In this document: positions 8,399-16,969 of the stretch, piece after piece
Numbering within the stretch: the stretch's first letter is position 1
Layout of the letters: each line of letters opens with the position of its first letter
From: Pedobacter sp. ASV17
GTDB taxonomy: Bacteria > Bacteroidota > Bacteroidia > Sphingobacteriales > Sphingobacteriaceae
DNA length: 35,891 nt
Direction: 5' to 3'
Assembly (NCBI RefSeq): GCF_016429065.1
Contig: NZ_JAELTX010000053.1
Span: 1-35,891, forward strand
Program-made: the position numbers and the translations under genes
The notes under the pieces: generated by a model
The model's input: only the letters and a program-made list of their open reading frames with translations
What the model was told of the DNA's origin: nothing
Database searches by the model: none

Positions 8399-11254
8399 AT
8401 GAAAAAACTGCTACTTTCTATTTTAATTTTTGGTGCTCACCTTATTTCTTTTGCGCAATCTGGTGCTGGTTGGGATTGGGTATCAACATCTGGCGTGTCT
8501 GTTGCACCCGCGAGCGAACCTACAGATTTGGCGATAGATGCCAACGGGAATACTTATGCCGTAGGACAATATAATACGGCCATTACCCTAGGTGCTTTCA
8601 GCTTGCCAGCACCCACAGGCAGGGATATTTTTATCGTGAAATACAACGCTGCTGGAACAGTTCAGTGGCTCAAAAGACATACGCCTCCTACAGGTTATAA
8701 CGAGTTAAGCAAAATAATTACGGTAGATGCGAACGGTGATTTCTATATAGGAGGTACCGATGATACACCGACCTTATCTGGACGATCTTTTTTCGCAAAA
8801 TACGATGCCAATGGCAATATGCTGTGGAATAAGTTTTTGACTTTATATGAAATCTGTGGTATTAACCTTAGTGCAGATGGAAACTTGATCCTAATGGAAA
8901 ATGGCCAAGGAGTAACTAATATCTTAAAAGTGAACAAAACAGATGGTACCGTGATTTGGAAAGTAGAAAGCATCAATGCGGGTTCCAATGGTGGTGCACG
9001 TTTTAAAGACTTAATGGATGCTGCAGGTAATATCTATTTTACTTGTTTTACAGCCAGTGCTGTAACCGTAAAAATTGCAGGGCAAGATATAGTGACCACA
9101 GGCTTGTCGAGCTTTATTGTATCGTTAGACAACAATGGGCAAAAAAGATGGATACAAACCATTCCAAACATACAGGTACAACTGGGTTATACGGTTGATG
9201 AGCAAGGGAAAAGCTACATTGTTTTTGGCGGCGGCGGCGGCGGTAGCTTTCAAGGCATACCTACGGTTACTGCCACCAACAGATATTTTGAGCTGGATAA
9301 TAATGGAACAGTAGTGAAATATAGTTATGCCTCACCTTATCTGGCATCAGGATCTATGTTTAGGGTGAAAAACGGATTTGTGTATAGCGTACTTACGGAC
9401 CAAGCAGGCTATGCAGGGTCAAGGGCAATAGGAGATTACCTATTTAATATACCTGCCACTAACACTTTTGCATTAGGTTTTGTGATGAAATACAATGCAG
9501 CCAATGGACAAAATGTATGGGTAAACTCTTTCGAGATCAATGGTTCGGCGTGGAACTCTGGAGCATTAAATATTTTAGAAATAGGACAAAACCATAAAAT
9601 AGCAATAGGTGGCAGCTACGGAAACTCCATTAAATTTGCTAACAATACCTACACCGCTACAGCAAGCGGCACTTATCCAGGTGATTTATTTGTAGCGCAG
9701 TTTGATGAAACGTTAACACCTGTTCCACAAATTACCAAATGGACAGGTAATGCCGCCAATGGTTTATGGAATGACGTTGCCAATTGGGATAATGGAATTC
9801 CTGATGGGACTAAGAAAACAATGATTGCAGGTGGCTTGCCAAATTATCCAACGACTATCCCCAATGGTGCAACACCAGCAAAAATTGAAATTGCCAGTGG
9901 AGCTAAAATACAATTGCCACTTAATTTTTCGGCACCATTTGGTATCGTCAACAATGGAACTATTGAGATAAATGAGGCAGGGAGTTTTACGGGTTCATTT
10001 GGTACAGGAGGGATTGTGCCAAGTGGCAGTGGTAAAATTGTAATTAAAAATGCAGGTTTAACATTCTATTTCCCTGGTGGACTTAACCAATCTCTGGAAC
10101 TGGATTTTACGGGCACTGCAGCTACCTATGGCGGCACCATTAATGGTGATTTGATTTTGACCAAAGGTTTATTGAATATTTCATTCGAACTGTATCCATT
10201 AATGGTGAATAATAATGTTATTGGAGGTTCGGCAGCTAGCTATGTGGCAGGTAAGCTTATAAGAAAGGTGAATGCTAATGGCACTTACAACTTTCCGATA
10301 GGCACTACGGATCGATATGCACCAATAAATCTTCAACTAAATAATATTTCTGGACCTCAAACCATTTCTGCCAGTTTCAGTAAAACCATTAACGGTGCTG
10401 CACCTAATACTACCGCAGGTGGTAAAACTGTAACTGCGCTGTTAAATGCAGGGATATGGACAGTCACCCCAAATGTAGCATTGACTTCTGGGAGCTATGG
10501 AATTACACTTGGAGGTACTGGATACACCAATGGCGTGGCAGATGTCCGCAATTATGTGGTGCTGAAACGTAATAACTCTTCTTCGGCATGGGGCTTTTAC
10601 GGAGACAATGGTACGGCTACTTCAGTAGTTGGATTGGTAACGGCTACTGCTGGAAATATCACAGGTTTCTCTGATTTTGCGATTGGTATAGCCAGTGGAG
10701 ACGTGCCAGTTACCTTACCCGTTAAGCTGATAGATTTTACCGCTAAAGCCTCGGCTAGTGAGGTGATATTAAATTGGAAAACAGCTAGCGAATTGAATAG
10801 CGAAAAGTTCTTAATAGAAAGAAGTACTGACGGCAAATCATTTGAAAACATTGGTGTGGTAGCAAGCAAAGGGACCACCAACGCATTATCTGCTTATAGC
10901 TATAAAGATGAGCAACCAATAAATGGATACAACTACTATCGCTTAAAGCAATTGGATTTTAATGGAGATTTTGAATATAGCGAAATCCGAACAGTGAAGT
11001 TTGACTTAATACTAGCTGCCGAAAAACTAATTATTTACCCTAATCCAGTCACTAAATCTTTTCGAATTGCCAATGCCAATGATGCCGCAAAATTTGCTGA
11101 AGTATATGACTTTTCGGGTAAACAATTGGCAAGAATAAATAGCCAAGAAAATGAATTTTATTTACCTACATCATTGAATAATGGTTCGTATGTGGTTAAA
11201 GTGGTGCATCAAAATGGGACTATTAGCCAGCATAAAATCATTGTAAAAAGATAA
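8399..11254 (+). CDS. Large T9SS-exported protein with beta-propeller-like and sorting domains
   Basis: A 951-aa secreted protein. Signal peptide 1-19 (cut after ISFAQ). Residues about 30-440 hold repeating blades of the form AIDANGNTYAVG, FIVKYNAAGTVQW and VDANGDFYIGG, as in SBBP/PQQ-like propellers. About 445-770 is a Gly/Thr/Asn-rich beta region opening TKWTGNAANGLWNDVANWDNG. VTLPVKLIDFTAKA starts an FN3-like domain (NWKTASELNSEKFLIERSTDG). The last 75 residues, from IIYPNPV to QHKIIVKR, match a type A T9SS C-terminal sorting domain. It should cross the outer membrane through the T9SS and be anchored or released. Its stop overlaps the next ATG by one base. Confidence 0.92.
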   Translation: MKKLLLSILIFGAHLISFAQSGAGWDWVSTSGVSVAPASEPTDLAIDANGNTYAVGQYNTAITLGAFSLPAPTGRDIFIVKYNAAGTVQWLKRHTPPTGYNELSKIITVDANGDFYIGGTDDTPTLSGRSFFAKYDANGNMLWNKFLTLYEICGINLSADGNLILMENGQGVTNILKVNKTDGTVIWKVESINAGSNGGARFKDLMDAAGNIYFTCFTASAVTVKIAGQDIVTTGLSSFIVSLDNNGQKRWIQTIPNIQVQLGYTVDEQGKSYIVFGGGGGGSFQGIPTVTATNRYFELDNNGTVVKYSYASPYLASGSMFRVKNGFVYSVLTDQAGYAGSRAIGDYLFNIPATNTFALGFVMKYNAANGQNVWVNSFEINGSAWNSGALNILEIGQNHKIAIGGSYGNSIKFANNTYTATASGTYPGDLFVAQFDETLTPVPQITKWTGNAANGLWNDVANWDNGIPDGTKKTMIAGGLPNYPTTIPNGATPAKIEIASGAKIQLPLNFSAPFGIVNNGTIEINEAGSFTGSFGTGGIVPSGSGKIVIKNAGLTFYFPGGLNQSLELDFTGTAATYGGTINGDLILTKGLLNISFELYPLMVNNNVIGGSAASYVAGKLIRKVNANGTYNFPIGTTDRYAPINLQLNNISGPQTISASFSKTINGAAPNTTAGGKTVTALLNAGIWTVTPNVALTSGSYGITLGGTGYTNGVADVRNYVVLKRNNSSSAWGFYGDNGTATSVVGLVTATAGNITGFSDFAIGIASGDVPVTLPVKLIDFTAKASASEVILNWKTASELNSEKFLIERSTDGKSFENIGVVASKGTTNALSAYSYKDEQPINGYNYYRLKQLDFNGDFEYSEIRTVKFDLILAAEKLIIYPNPVTKSFRIANANDAAKFAEVYDFSGKQLARINSQENEFYLPTSLNNGSYVVKVVHQNGTISQHKIIVKR

Positions 11255-12312
11255 TGATGAGACCTTTCATACTCATATCACTATTATTTTTCAGTTTGAT
11301 CGGTAAAGCCCAAACGGCTGAAGAATTCTACAAAGCAGGTACTGCTTTTTATGAGCAGAAAAATTACGAGGAAGCGGTTAAAAATTATCGTAAAGCTGCC
11401 AACATGAACCATGTTTCCGCTCAATATAATTTGGCCATTTGTTATTTGGACGGCAGTGGAGTAGAGCCCTCTGAAACCGAAGCCGCAAAATACTTTTTAA
11501 AAGCAGCACAATTGGGGCATGCCCAAGCACAAAATAACATTGCCAGTTTCTATATCGCTGGAACGGGTGTAAAACAATCCGACGAAGAAGCTTTTAAGTG
11601 GTATCAAAAAGCTGCAGCGCAAGGCTCGGCCATGGCACAAAATAGCTTGGGCTTAATGTACGATGAAGGACGGTCGGTGCCACAATCTTTAGATGAAGCC
11701 GTAAAATGGTACAGAAAAGCTGCGGAGCAAGGCTTCGCTAAGGCAGAGAATAACTTAGCCATCATGTATTTCAACGGTACAGGCGTAGATAAATCTGTGC
11801 CAGAGGGAATAAAATGGTTTGAGGCTGCGGCAAATCACAAATACACCCCCGCAATGACAGCATTGGGTACTTACTATCTCAAATTGGGAGAGGATAAAGA
11901 GAACCAACAACTCGCCTTTGATTGGTATTTGAAAGCAGCAGAACGAGCCGACTGGGATGCCACTTATGTAGTCGCTTACTTTTATGAAATGGGCATTGGT
12001 ACCAAACAGAGTGACCAAATAGCTCGTAAAATTTACTTGCTAGCTGCCGATAAGGGACATGCAGAGGCCAAAAAAGAAGCCGAAAGATTGACCAATAAAT
12101 TGCGGAACCAAGAAATGAACATCAAAGAGCAAGCACCCAAACGCCAGAAACAAAGTGTGAGTGTAATGTGTAGTAGCTGCTTTGGATCTGGGAAAACACA
12201 TACTACCGTTTATGGTGGTTATAAAACAAAAGGCTCTAGTTCGGTTTCTTTCGGTAGTTACAGTAGCTGCTCGTCTTGTGGCGGTACAGGCAAAACATCC
12301 ATCAGAATTTAA
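11254..12312 (+). CDS. Exported Sel1-repeat protein with C-terminal DnaJ-like zinc motif
   Basis: A 352-aa protein. Signal peptide 1-20 (LFFSLIGKAQ). Six or seven Sel1-like repeats from about 22 to 275, for example AQYNLAICYLDGSGV, AEAAKYFLKAAQLGH-like and AFKWYQKAAAQGS segments. Sel1 repeats are solenoids for protein contacts. After a basic linker come two CxxCxGxG half-motifs, CSSCFGSG (Cys306, Cys309) and CSSCGGTG (Cys339, Cys342), spaced by a Gly/Ser/Tyr-rich loop; together they could make one DnaJ-type zinc centre. Two adjacent ATGs exist (11254, 11257); either gives an overlap or near overlap with the upstream stop, implying translational coupling to the T9SS cargo. Confidence 0.9.
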   Translation: MMRPFILISLLFFSLIGKAQTAEEFYKAGTAFYEQKNYEEAVKNYRKAANMNHVSAQYNLAICYLDGSGVEPSETEAAKYFLKAAQLGHAQAQNNIASFYIAGTGVKQSDEEAFKWYQKAAAQGSAMAQNSLGLMYDEGRSVPQSLDEAVKWYRKAAEQGFAKAENNLAIMYFNGTGVDKSVPEGIKWFEAAANHKYTPAMTALGTYYLKLGEDKENQQLAFDWYLKAAERADWDATYVVAYFYEMGIGTKQSDQIARKIYLLAADKGHAEAKKEAERLTNKLRNQEMNIKEQAPKRQKQSVSVMCSSCFGSGKTHTTVYGGYKTKGSSSVSFGSYSSCSSCGGTGKTSIRI

Positions 12313-12335
12313 TTTAAACCATAAAATTTAATCAA

Positions 12336-12794
12336 ATGAAGAAGTATATTTTAAGCTTGTTTGTTATTGTTGCAGCCATTCAAACCACGGTTGCTTTACA
12401 AGAAAACCCAGCATTGTTTGTCATGGATTTATTGAAGTCAAGAACCAGAATGAAGGCGGAAAATGGTGAATATGGAGAATGGAAGAAGTGGGAAAAACTG
12501 GATAACACCATGGGAATCTATCAAGCACTCAACGGCGATGGAAAAGATGTAATCAAGTTCGTGAACATGAAGAAAAAAGTGTTGTTTAAAACCTATAAAT
12601 ACTCAAAGGTTGATAGCGAGACTAAAGACGAAGTTCAATCTATGATTTTTGAAGGTACAGATAACTATAATGAACCTATCAAAGTGGTAGTTTCTTATTA
12701 TCCATCTAGTGCATCTTTACGTACCGCGAAATGGTTGAAAGTAACCGAAATTTCTAAAAATTACGAAAGGGAATACGAAGCGAAGTATTTGTAA
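12336..12794 (+). CDS. Exported protein of unknown function (152 aa)
   Basis: No family recognised. Residues 1-20 form a signal peptide (MKKYILSLFVIVAAIQTTVA). The mature part is charged, with WKKWEKLDNTMGIYQALNGDG, then KKKVLFKTYKYSKV and a Tyr-rich end. No Cys lipobox, so it should be a soluble periplasmic or surface protein. It starts 23 bp after the Sel1 gene on the same strand and precedes a double-hairpin cassette, so it is probably the last gene of the cluster. Confidence 0.8.
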   Translation: MKKYILSLFVIVAAIQTTVALQENPALFVMDLLKSRTRMKAENGEYGEWKKWEKLDNTMGIYQALNGDGKDVIKFVNMKKKVLFKTYKYSKVDSETKDEVQSMIFEGTDNYNEPIKVVVSYYPSSASLRTAKWLKVTEISKNYEREYEAKYL

Positions 12795-12806
12795 GGCTTT
12801 ATTTTT

Positions 12807-12884
12807 AAACCTCGTAGGTTTCGCAAACCTTCGAGGTTTTGGTGGTATAATAGACTTACGAAGTCTCGAAGACTTCGTAAGTCT
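12807..12884. repeat. Double-hairpin cassette, copy 1 (possible terminator)
   Basis: Two adjacent palindromes. The first, 12807-12840, pairs AAACCTCG with CGAGGTTT and has an inner AGGTTT/AAACCT stem. The second, 12852-12884, pairs AGACTTACGAAGTC with GACTTCGTAAGTCT. They are joined by TGGTGGTATAAT. It starts 13 bp past the 152-aa gene stop. The first hairpin runs into TTTT and could end transcription. Confidence 0.75.
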
Positions 12885-12890
12885 TGCTAG

Positions 12891-12962
12891 CGATTTACTT
12901 CGTAGCTGGTTCGCGGTCTTCGCTAGTGAAGTGTCAGTACAGGTAGTGCTCTGAATGACAAA
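12891..12962 (+). repeat. Dispersed intergenic repeat R, copy 3
   Basis: Begins CGATTTACTTCGTAGCTGG and ends GCTCTGAATGACAA. It aligns along its length with 14524-14598, and its first half with the reverse complement of 2163-2213. Confidence 0.75.
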
Positions 12963-12981
12963 TGCGCTCTTTATATTTTTT

Positions 12982-13060
12982 AAACCTCGTAGGTTTCGCG
13001 AACCTGCGAGGTTTTTGGTGGTATGATAGACTTACGAAGTCTCAAACACTTCGTAAGTCT
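12982..13060. repeat. Double-hairpin cassette, copy 2 (possible bidirectional terminator)
   Basis: Same order, orientation and joining sequence as copy 1: AAACCTCGTAGGTTTCGCG...CGAGGTTTTT at 12982-13015, then AGACTTACGAAGT...ACTTCGTAAGTCT at 13028-13060. It lies between the convergent 152-aa and HExxH genes, 6 bp from the stop of the latter, so it could serve as terminator for both. Confidence 0.75.
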
Positions 13061-13066
13061 TTTGAT

Positions 13067-14362
13067 CTACTCTGCCGTTTTGAAATTAATCAAATAAGCT
13101 TTTAATGGAATGCCAGCCTCATTTCTAAATCTTTCAGTAACCACGCTTTGATAATGTCTGTTGGGTTCAAGCTTTACTTCGTAACTGAAAGATTTTTTAT
13201 CTTCAGAAAAGCCAAGCACCTTTTGTACCGTTAACACATTTTTTTCACCCGTTGGTCCGTAATCGAAACCTCTAGAATTAACATTCATCGGTTGTGAGAA
13301 ATAAAGGGTTATGGTTTTGGTATTCACATTTACATTTTGGCTGTTATTTTCAAACTCTTTAATACCAATTACCTGAGGTCTGGATTTTTCAAATACTTCT
13401 TTGTAAACCGCTAAGGGTTGTGCGAAATATTTCGACTTTTCTACAAAAGCAACGAAGTCTTCTTCTTTGTTGTAGTCTAGTTCGATCATTTCTTTAATCG
13501 CAGCTTTTTTATCCTTCGAAAGATTGTAGAATTTCTCACAAATAGCATAACCTACATAATAACCCAGATCACGCATCTTAAACTCATTGTTAGGACTGTT
13601 ATATAACCAGTTGGCAAAAGAACTTGAAAACATTTCCTTTTCAAATGCTGCTTTTATTTTGGCATCATTCGCCTTGCCAAAGGCTATTTGAGGATTGGGA
13701 GAGACCACTTTTAAGGATTTTTCAGCCAACAGCTCTGCAACACCTTCTATTACCGCTTGAGTTAAAAGCGTATTGCCAATAGTGGTACTTTGCTGGGTAT
13801 GCACATATTCATGGGTATTGGTGAAAACCAAGCCATCAATAGGTCTGGTTTTAAAGAAACTAGGCAAGTGCGGAAAGTTTTTTTGAAGTTCTTCGGTGTT
13901 TGTTTTTTCATCCGTCATCGAAATCTCGGCGCCAATCAACACTTTGTCTTCATGTATAGTGCCTCCTGTACGCAAAGCCCCTATGCAAAAATAAATGGAG
14001 GCTGGCTTTAATTCGGGATAGAGCTTTTTTAGCAATATCACTGCTTTTTCGATTTCTTTGGCATAACCGTCAGCCTTTAAAGTGTTACTTCTAACCGATG
14101 ACCAAAATTTTGGATAGTTCTTAATGGCATATACAAAGCCCTGTGCGTTGTAATTTCTCACCTGCATGAGCGCCTTTAAACCTGGGGTCGCTTTTTGAAT
14201 ATAGAGTTGGTTGATTAAGTCAATTTGCTTGGCACTATCGGTCGTCAGATTGATTTGATCGTAAGCTTGCCAAAAGTTTTTAATGTCGGTAGTAACGATA
14301 CGTTGTTGTGCAAAGGCAACATTGAATAGTAATGTGCATATCAAAAATAAAGCTTTCTTCAT
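13067..14362 (-). CDS. Exported HExxH putative metalloprotease with Ig-like C-terminus
   Basis: A 431-aa exported protein. Signal peptide 1-18 (VAFAQ). The likely catalytic centre is THEYVHTQQ with His184, Glu185 and His188, and a downstream EGVAELLAE supplies Glu206 as a gluzincin-type third zinc ligand; this resembles the DUF2268-like peptidase arrangement. The C-terminal 90 residues (TITLYFSQPMNVNSRGFDYG, then EDKKSFSYEVKL, ending AYLINFKTAE) look like a Big_5/SbsA Ig-like domain. Substrate unknown. It stands alone on the minus strand between repeat-containing gaps. The fold assignment is by motif only. Confidence 0.78.
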   Translation of the reverse strand: MKKALFLICTLLFNVAFAQQRIVTTDIKNFWQAYDQINLTTDSAKQIDLINQLYIQKATPGLKALMQVRNYNAQGFVYAIKNYPKFWSSVRSNTLKADGYAKEIEKAVILLKKLYPELKPASIYFCIGALRTGGTIHEDKVLIGAEISMTDEKTNTEELQKNFPHLPSFFKTRPIDGLVFTNTHEYVHTQQSTTIGNTLLTQAVIEGVAELLAEKSLKVVSPNPQIAFGKANDAKIKAAFEKEMFSSSFANWLYNSPNNEFKMRDLGYYVGYAICEKFYNLSKDKKAAIKEMIELDYNKEEDFVAFVEKSKYFAQPLAVYKEVFEKSRPQVIGIKEFENNSQNVNVNTKTITLYFSQPMNVNSRGFDYGPTGEKNVLTVQKVLGFSEDKKSFSYEVKLEPNRHYQSVVTERFRNEAGIPLKAYLINFKTAE

Positions 14363-14439
14363 GAGTGTAAATCTATGAAGAAGGGTTTTAATATCCTAAG
14401 CTGAATTGATAGAGTAAGATGCTTGGTTAAAAAAAACAC

Positions 14440-14513
14440 CTTGTCATGTAGAGGTTACGAGACATCTCCTTTTGTGTTTCAAATAGATTCTTCGCTGCGC
14501 TCTGAATGACAAG
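14440..14513. repeat. 74-bp element with inverted ends
   Basis: Ends are CTTGTCAT and its exact complement ATGACAAG. The inner part contains AGATTCTTCGCTGCGCTCTG, a form seen in small intergenic elements of many Bacteroidota. It sits directly before the R repeat at 14524. Confidence 0.6.
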
Positions 14514-14523
14514 ACGTTTTCAA

Positions 14524-14598
14524 AGAGATTTACTTTGTAACTGCTCTGTGGTCTTCGCTACCGACGTGTTAGTACAGGTTACGCGCTGAATGACAAAA
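14524..14598 (+). repeat. Dispersed intergenic repeat R, copy 4
   Basis: Begins AGAGATTTACTTTGTAACTGC, carries GGTCTTCGCTA and TAGTACAGGT, and ends GCGCTGAATGACAAA. Matches copy 3 at 12891-12962 in the same orientation. Confidence 0.75.
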
Positions 14599-14610
14599 AC
14601 TATTATATAA

Positions 14611-14640
14611 AAAAAGCCATTATCACTAATGGCTTTTTTT
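14611..14640. terminator. Bidirectional rho-independent terminator after hscA
   Basis: AAAAAGCCATTA-TCACTA-like loop-ATGGCTTTTTTT: an A tract, a stem of GCCATTA with TAATGGC, and a T tract. It lies 6 bp past the hscA stop and suits the minus strand; the A and T tracts would allow both directions. Confidence 0.85.
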
Positions 14641-14646
14641 ATATTT

Positions 14647-16506
14647 CTATTCGTCTATTTTTTTGCCTTTCATGGCCTGTCCAATAGCGGTATCCATTAC
14701 CCGTTCCGCAAATGGGCGGGTAAATTCGTTCAGCTCATCTGTTTTCTTAAGAATTAAATCTTTCTCGCCACTATTTAAGGCATCCTTTACCTGTTGGATA
14801 TAGGTCTGGGTATCTGCAATCTCTGTTTCTGTAAGTAAGGCTTCGTTTTTTTCGATAAAGCGTTCGGCCGTATAAACCAATTGTTCCCCTTCGCTACGTG
14901 CTTCAATCAACATGCGTTGTGCCACATCACTTTGTGCATTGGTAATACTGTCGATCAACATTTTTTCTACGGTTTCATCGCTAAGGCCGTAACTAGGTTT
15001 CACCTCAATTTCCTGTTTTACACCCGAGCGTAATTCAATAGCTTGTACGGTTAAAATACCATCGGCATTGAGCAGGAAGTTGATATCTACTTTAGGTAAT
15101 CCAGCTGGCATGGCAGGAATGCCTTTCAAATCAAATTCGGCCAGTTTACGGTTTTCTTTCACTAAATCACGCTCACCTTGGTAAACGGATATTTTCATAT
15201 TCACCTGTCCATCTATCGAAGTGGTGTATTGGCGACCAGCTTTGGTGGGAACTTTGCTATTTCTGGCAATAATCACATCCATTAAACCGCCCATGGTTTC
15301 AATTCCTAGCGATAAAGGGGTCACATCTAGCAATAAAATATCAGAACGATTTCCTGCTAAAATATCAGCCTGTACGGCGGCCCCCAAGGCTACTACCTCA
15401 TCAGGGTTGATGTTGTCGTGGGCTGTTTTTCCGAAGAACTCACTTACTGCTTTTTTCACATAAGGTGTACGTGTAGAACCTCCAACCAAGACCACTTCGT
15501 CGATATCTGCAATGTTTAATGAAGCGTCATTCAACGCAAGTTGGCAAGCATCAATAGTCTCTTGTACTTTGGCTGCAATTAAGCTTTCAAACGTCTGTTT
15601 GTCGAGCGTGCACCAAATCTCGCCTAATTTTTCGTTATAAAGATTTTGGGTAGTCAGTGCTTTTTTGGCCGCTTCTGCCTGCAAGCGTAAACTTTGCGTA
15701 AATACGTTGTCTTTTGCAACTGTAGCAGCGTCAAGTTGGTTTTTCTCGATCCAATAATTGAAGATGGCACGGTCAAAATCATCACCGCCTAAAAAGGTAT
15801 TACCGTTTGTGCTCAATACTTCAAAAATGCCATTCTGGATTTGAAGAATAGAAACATCGAAGGTACCACCGCCTAAATCATAAACTGCAATGGTTTTTTG
15901 TTGAGAAGGATCTAAACCCAAACCATAAGCTAAGCTGGCGGCTGTAGGCTCGTTTACAATACGTAGCACATCAAGACCTGCAAGCTTTCCTGCATCACGG
16001 GTGGCTTGTCGCTGACTATCGTTAAAATAAGCAGGAACAGTAATTACCGCACGGTTTACAGGCGTTTTTAAAGCATGCTCGGCACGGGCTTTCAATTCCT
16101 TTAAAATTTCTGCCGACAGCTCAATAGGGGTATAGAATTTATCGCCTGCTTTAATTTTCACTAAAGCATCGGTATCATCGTCAATTACTTTATAGCTAAA
16201 AATATCACTGTGTTCAGCAACGTCCTTGTAAGAACGGCCTAATAATCTTTTTACGGAAAAAATGGTATTGGTTGGATCGGTTGTTAAATAAACTTTGGCT
16301 TCATTACCAACTTCGGCATCGCCTTGTTCGTTAAAGTGAATCACAGAAGGCACTAATACGCCTTTGCCTGCATCGTTAATCACCTGTGGATTTTTTTCTG
16401 GATTGATAAATGCGACCAAGCTATTGGTGGTGCCTAAATCAATACCTACAATAATTTCTTCTTGTTGTAATGAACCTGTTGCCAGATTGATGGATATTTT
16501 TGCCAT
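14647..16506 (-). CDS. hscA: Hsp70 chaperone, HscA type (Fe-S cluster assembly)
   Basis: A 619-aa Hsp70. The nucleotide-binding domain shows [39 protein letters not shown] and [13 protein letters not shown]; the substrate domain starts near [16 protein letters not shown]. The N-terminal extension before the phosphate loop ([17 protein letters not shown]), the [13 protein letters not shown] segment and the short C-terminus lacking the acidic DnaK tail point to HscA rather than DnaK. HscA releases Fe-S clusters from the IscU scaffold with HscB help. No isc genes are adjacent in this window. The -7 element at 16511-16518 lies four bases from the ATG; a terminator follows the stop. Confidence 0.88.
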   Translation of the reverse strand: MAKISINLATGSLQQEEIIVGIDLGTTNSLVAFINPEKNPQVINDAGKGVLVPSVIHFNEQGDAEVGNEAKVYLTTDPTNTIFSVKRLLGRSYKDVAEHSDIFSYKVIDDDTDALVKIKAGDKFYTPIELSAEILKELKARAEHALKTPVNRAVITVPAYFNDSQRQATRDAGKLAGLDVLRIVNEPTAASLAYGLGLDPSQQKTIAVYDLGGGTFDVSILQIQNGIFEVLSTNGNTFLGGDDFDRAIFNYWIEKNQLDAATVAKDNVFTQSLRLQAEAAKKALTTQNLYNEKLGEIWCTLDKQTFESLIAAKVQETIDACQLALNDASLNIADIDEVVLVGGSTRTPYVKKAVSEFFGKTAHDNINPDEVVALGAAVQADILAGNRSDILLLDVTPLSLGIETMGGLMDVIIARNSKVPTKAGRQYTTSIDGQVNMKISVYQGERDLVKENRKLAEFDLKGIPAMPAGLPKVDINFLLNADGILTVQAIELRSGVKQEIEVKPSYGLSDETVEKMLIDSITNAQSDVAQRMLIEARSEGEQLVYTAERFIEKNEALLTETEIADTQTYIQQVKDALNSGEKDLILKKTDELNEFTRPFAERVMDTAIGQAMKGKKIDE

Positions 16507-16510
16507 GCGG

Positions 16511-16518
16511 CAAATTTA
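16511..16518 (-). promoter_or_regulatory. -7 element TAAATTTG immediately before hscA
   Basis: On the minus strand TAAATTTG is followed by CCGC and then ATG. A perfect TAnnTTTG match this close to the start predicts a leaderless mRNA. No clear -33 element. Confidence 0.55.
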
Positions 16519-16601
16519 CGATAATGTTGTAAGGTTTGGGGCTTGGAATGTTTGAATGTTGTAAAAAGGTTAAGTATAAAATTATTGATGCTTGTGATAT
16601 G

Positions 16602-16949
16602 CTATTGACCTATTTCACTTTCCACAATCTGATACTCGCCAAAATTACCATCCCAGTTTTCTTTATAGGTAGAGAACTCAATATGCTCAATCATTCCCAC
16701 GGTAACATCAATCACGTAGCTTAAGCCTTCTTTAAGTGCGGGTATCATGATCTTTTCGCCATTGCTAAATAAACTATTGATCATTTCTGGTTCTTCGTTA
16801 AAATCAACATACGAAAAATACACGTACAAGCTAAAACCAGAAATTTGTCTTTTGGAAACCTTTAAATGAGGGATATGCGACTTTAACGACGGATATTTTT
16901 CGGTTAAACCATTTAATAAGATGGTCTCTAATTCGTTGATTTCTTCCAT
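16602..16949 (-). CDS. Conserved-looking protein of unknown function (115 aa)
   Basis: No family recognised. The protein is soluble and acidic, with alternating predicted helix (residues 1-25) and strands (GFSLYVYFSYVDF, LSYVIDVTVGMIEHIEFS) and no signal peptide, membrane segment or Cys. Strand-rich small cytosolic proteins of this size include immunity-like proteins, but nothing here supports that beyond shape. It begins 20 bp after the glycosyltransferase stop on the same strand, so the two are probably co-transcribed. Confidence 0.7.
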   Translation of the reverse strand: MEEINELETILLNGLTEKYPSLKSHIPHLKVSKRQISGFSLYVYFSYVDFNEEPEMINSLFSNGEKIMIPALKEGLSYVIDVTVGMIEHIEFSTYKENWDGNFGEYQIVESEIGQ

Positions 16950-16969
16950 GTTTTGATGAATATACTTGT

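Noticed and set aside
14647..16506. Reading of the Hsp70 gene as dnaK
   Set aside because: The N-terminal extension before the phosphate loop and the shortened, non-acidic C-terminus fit HscA better; a definitive call needs a phylogeny.
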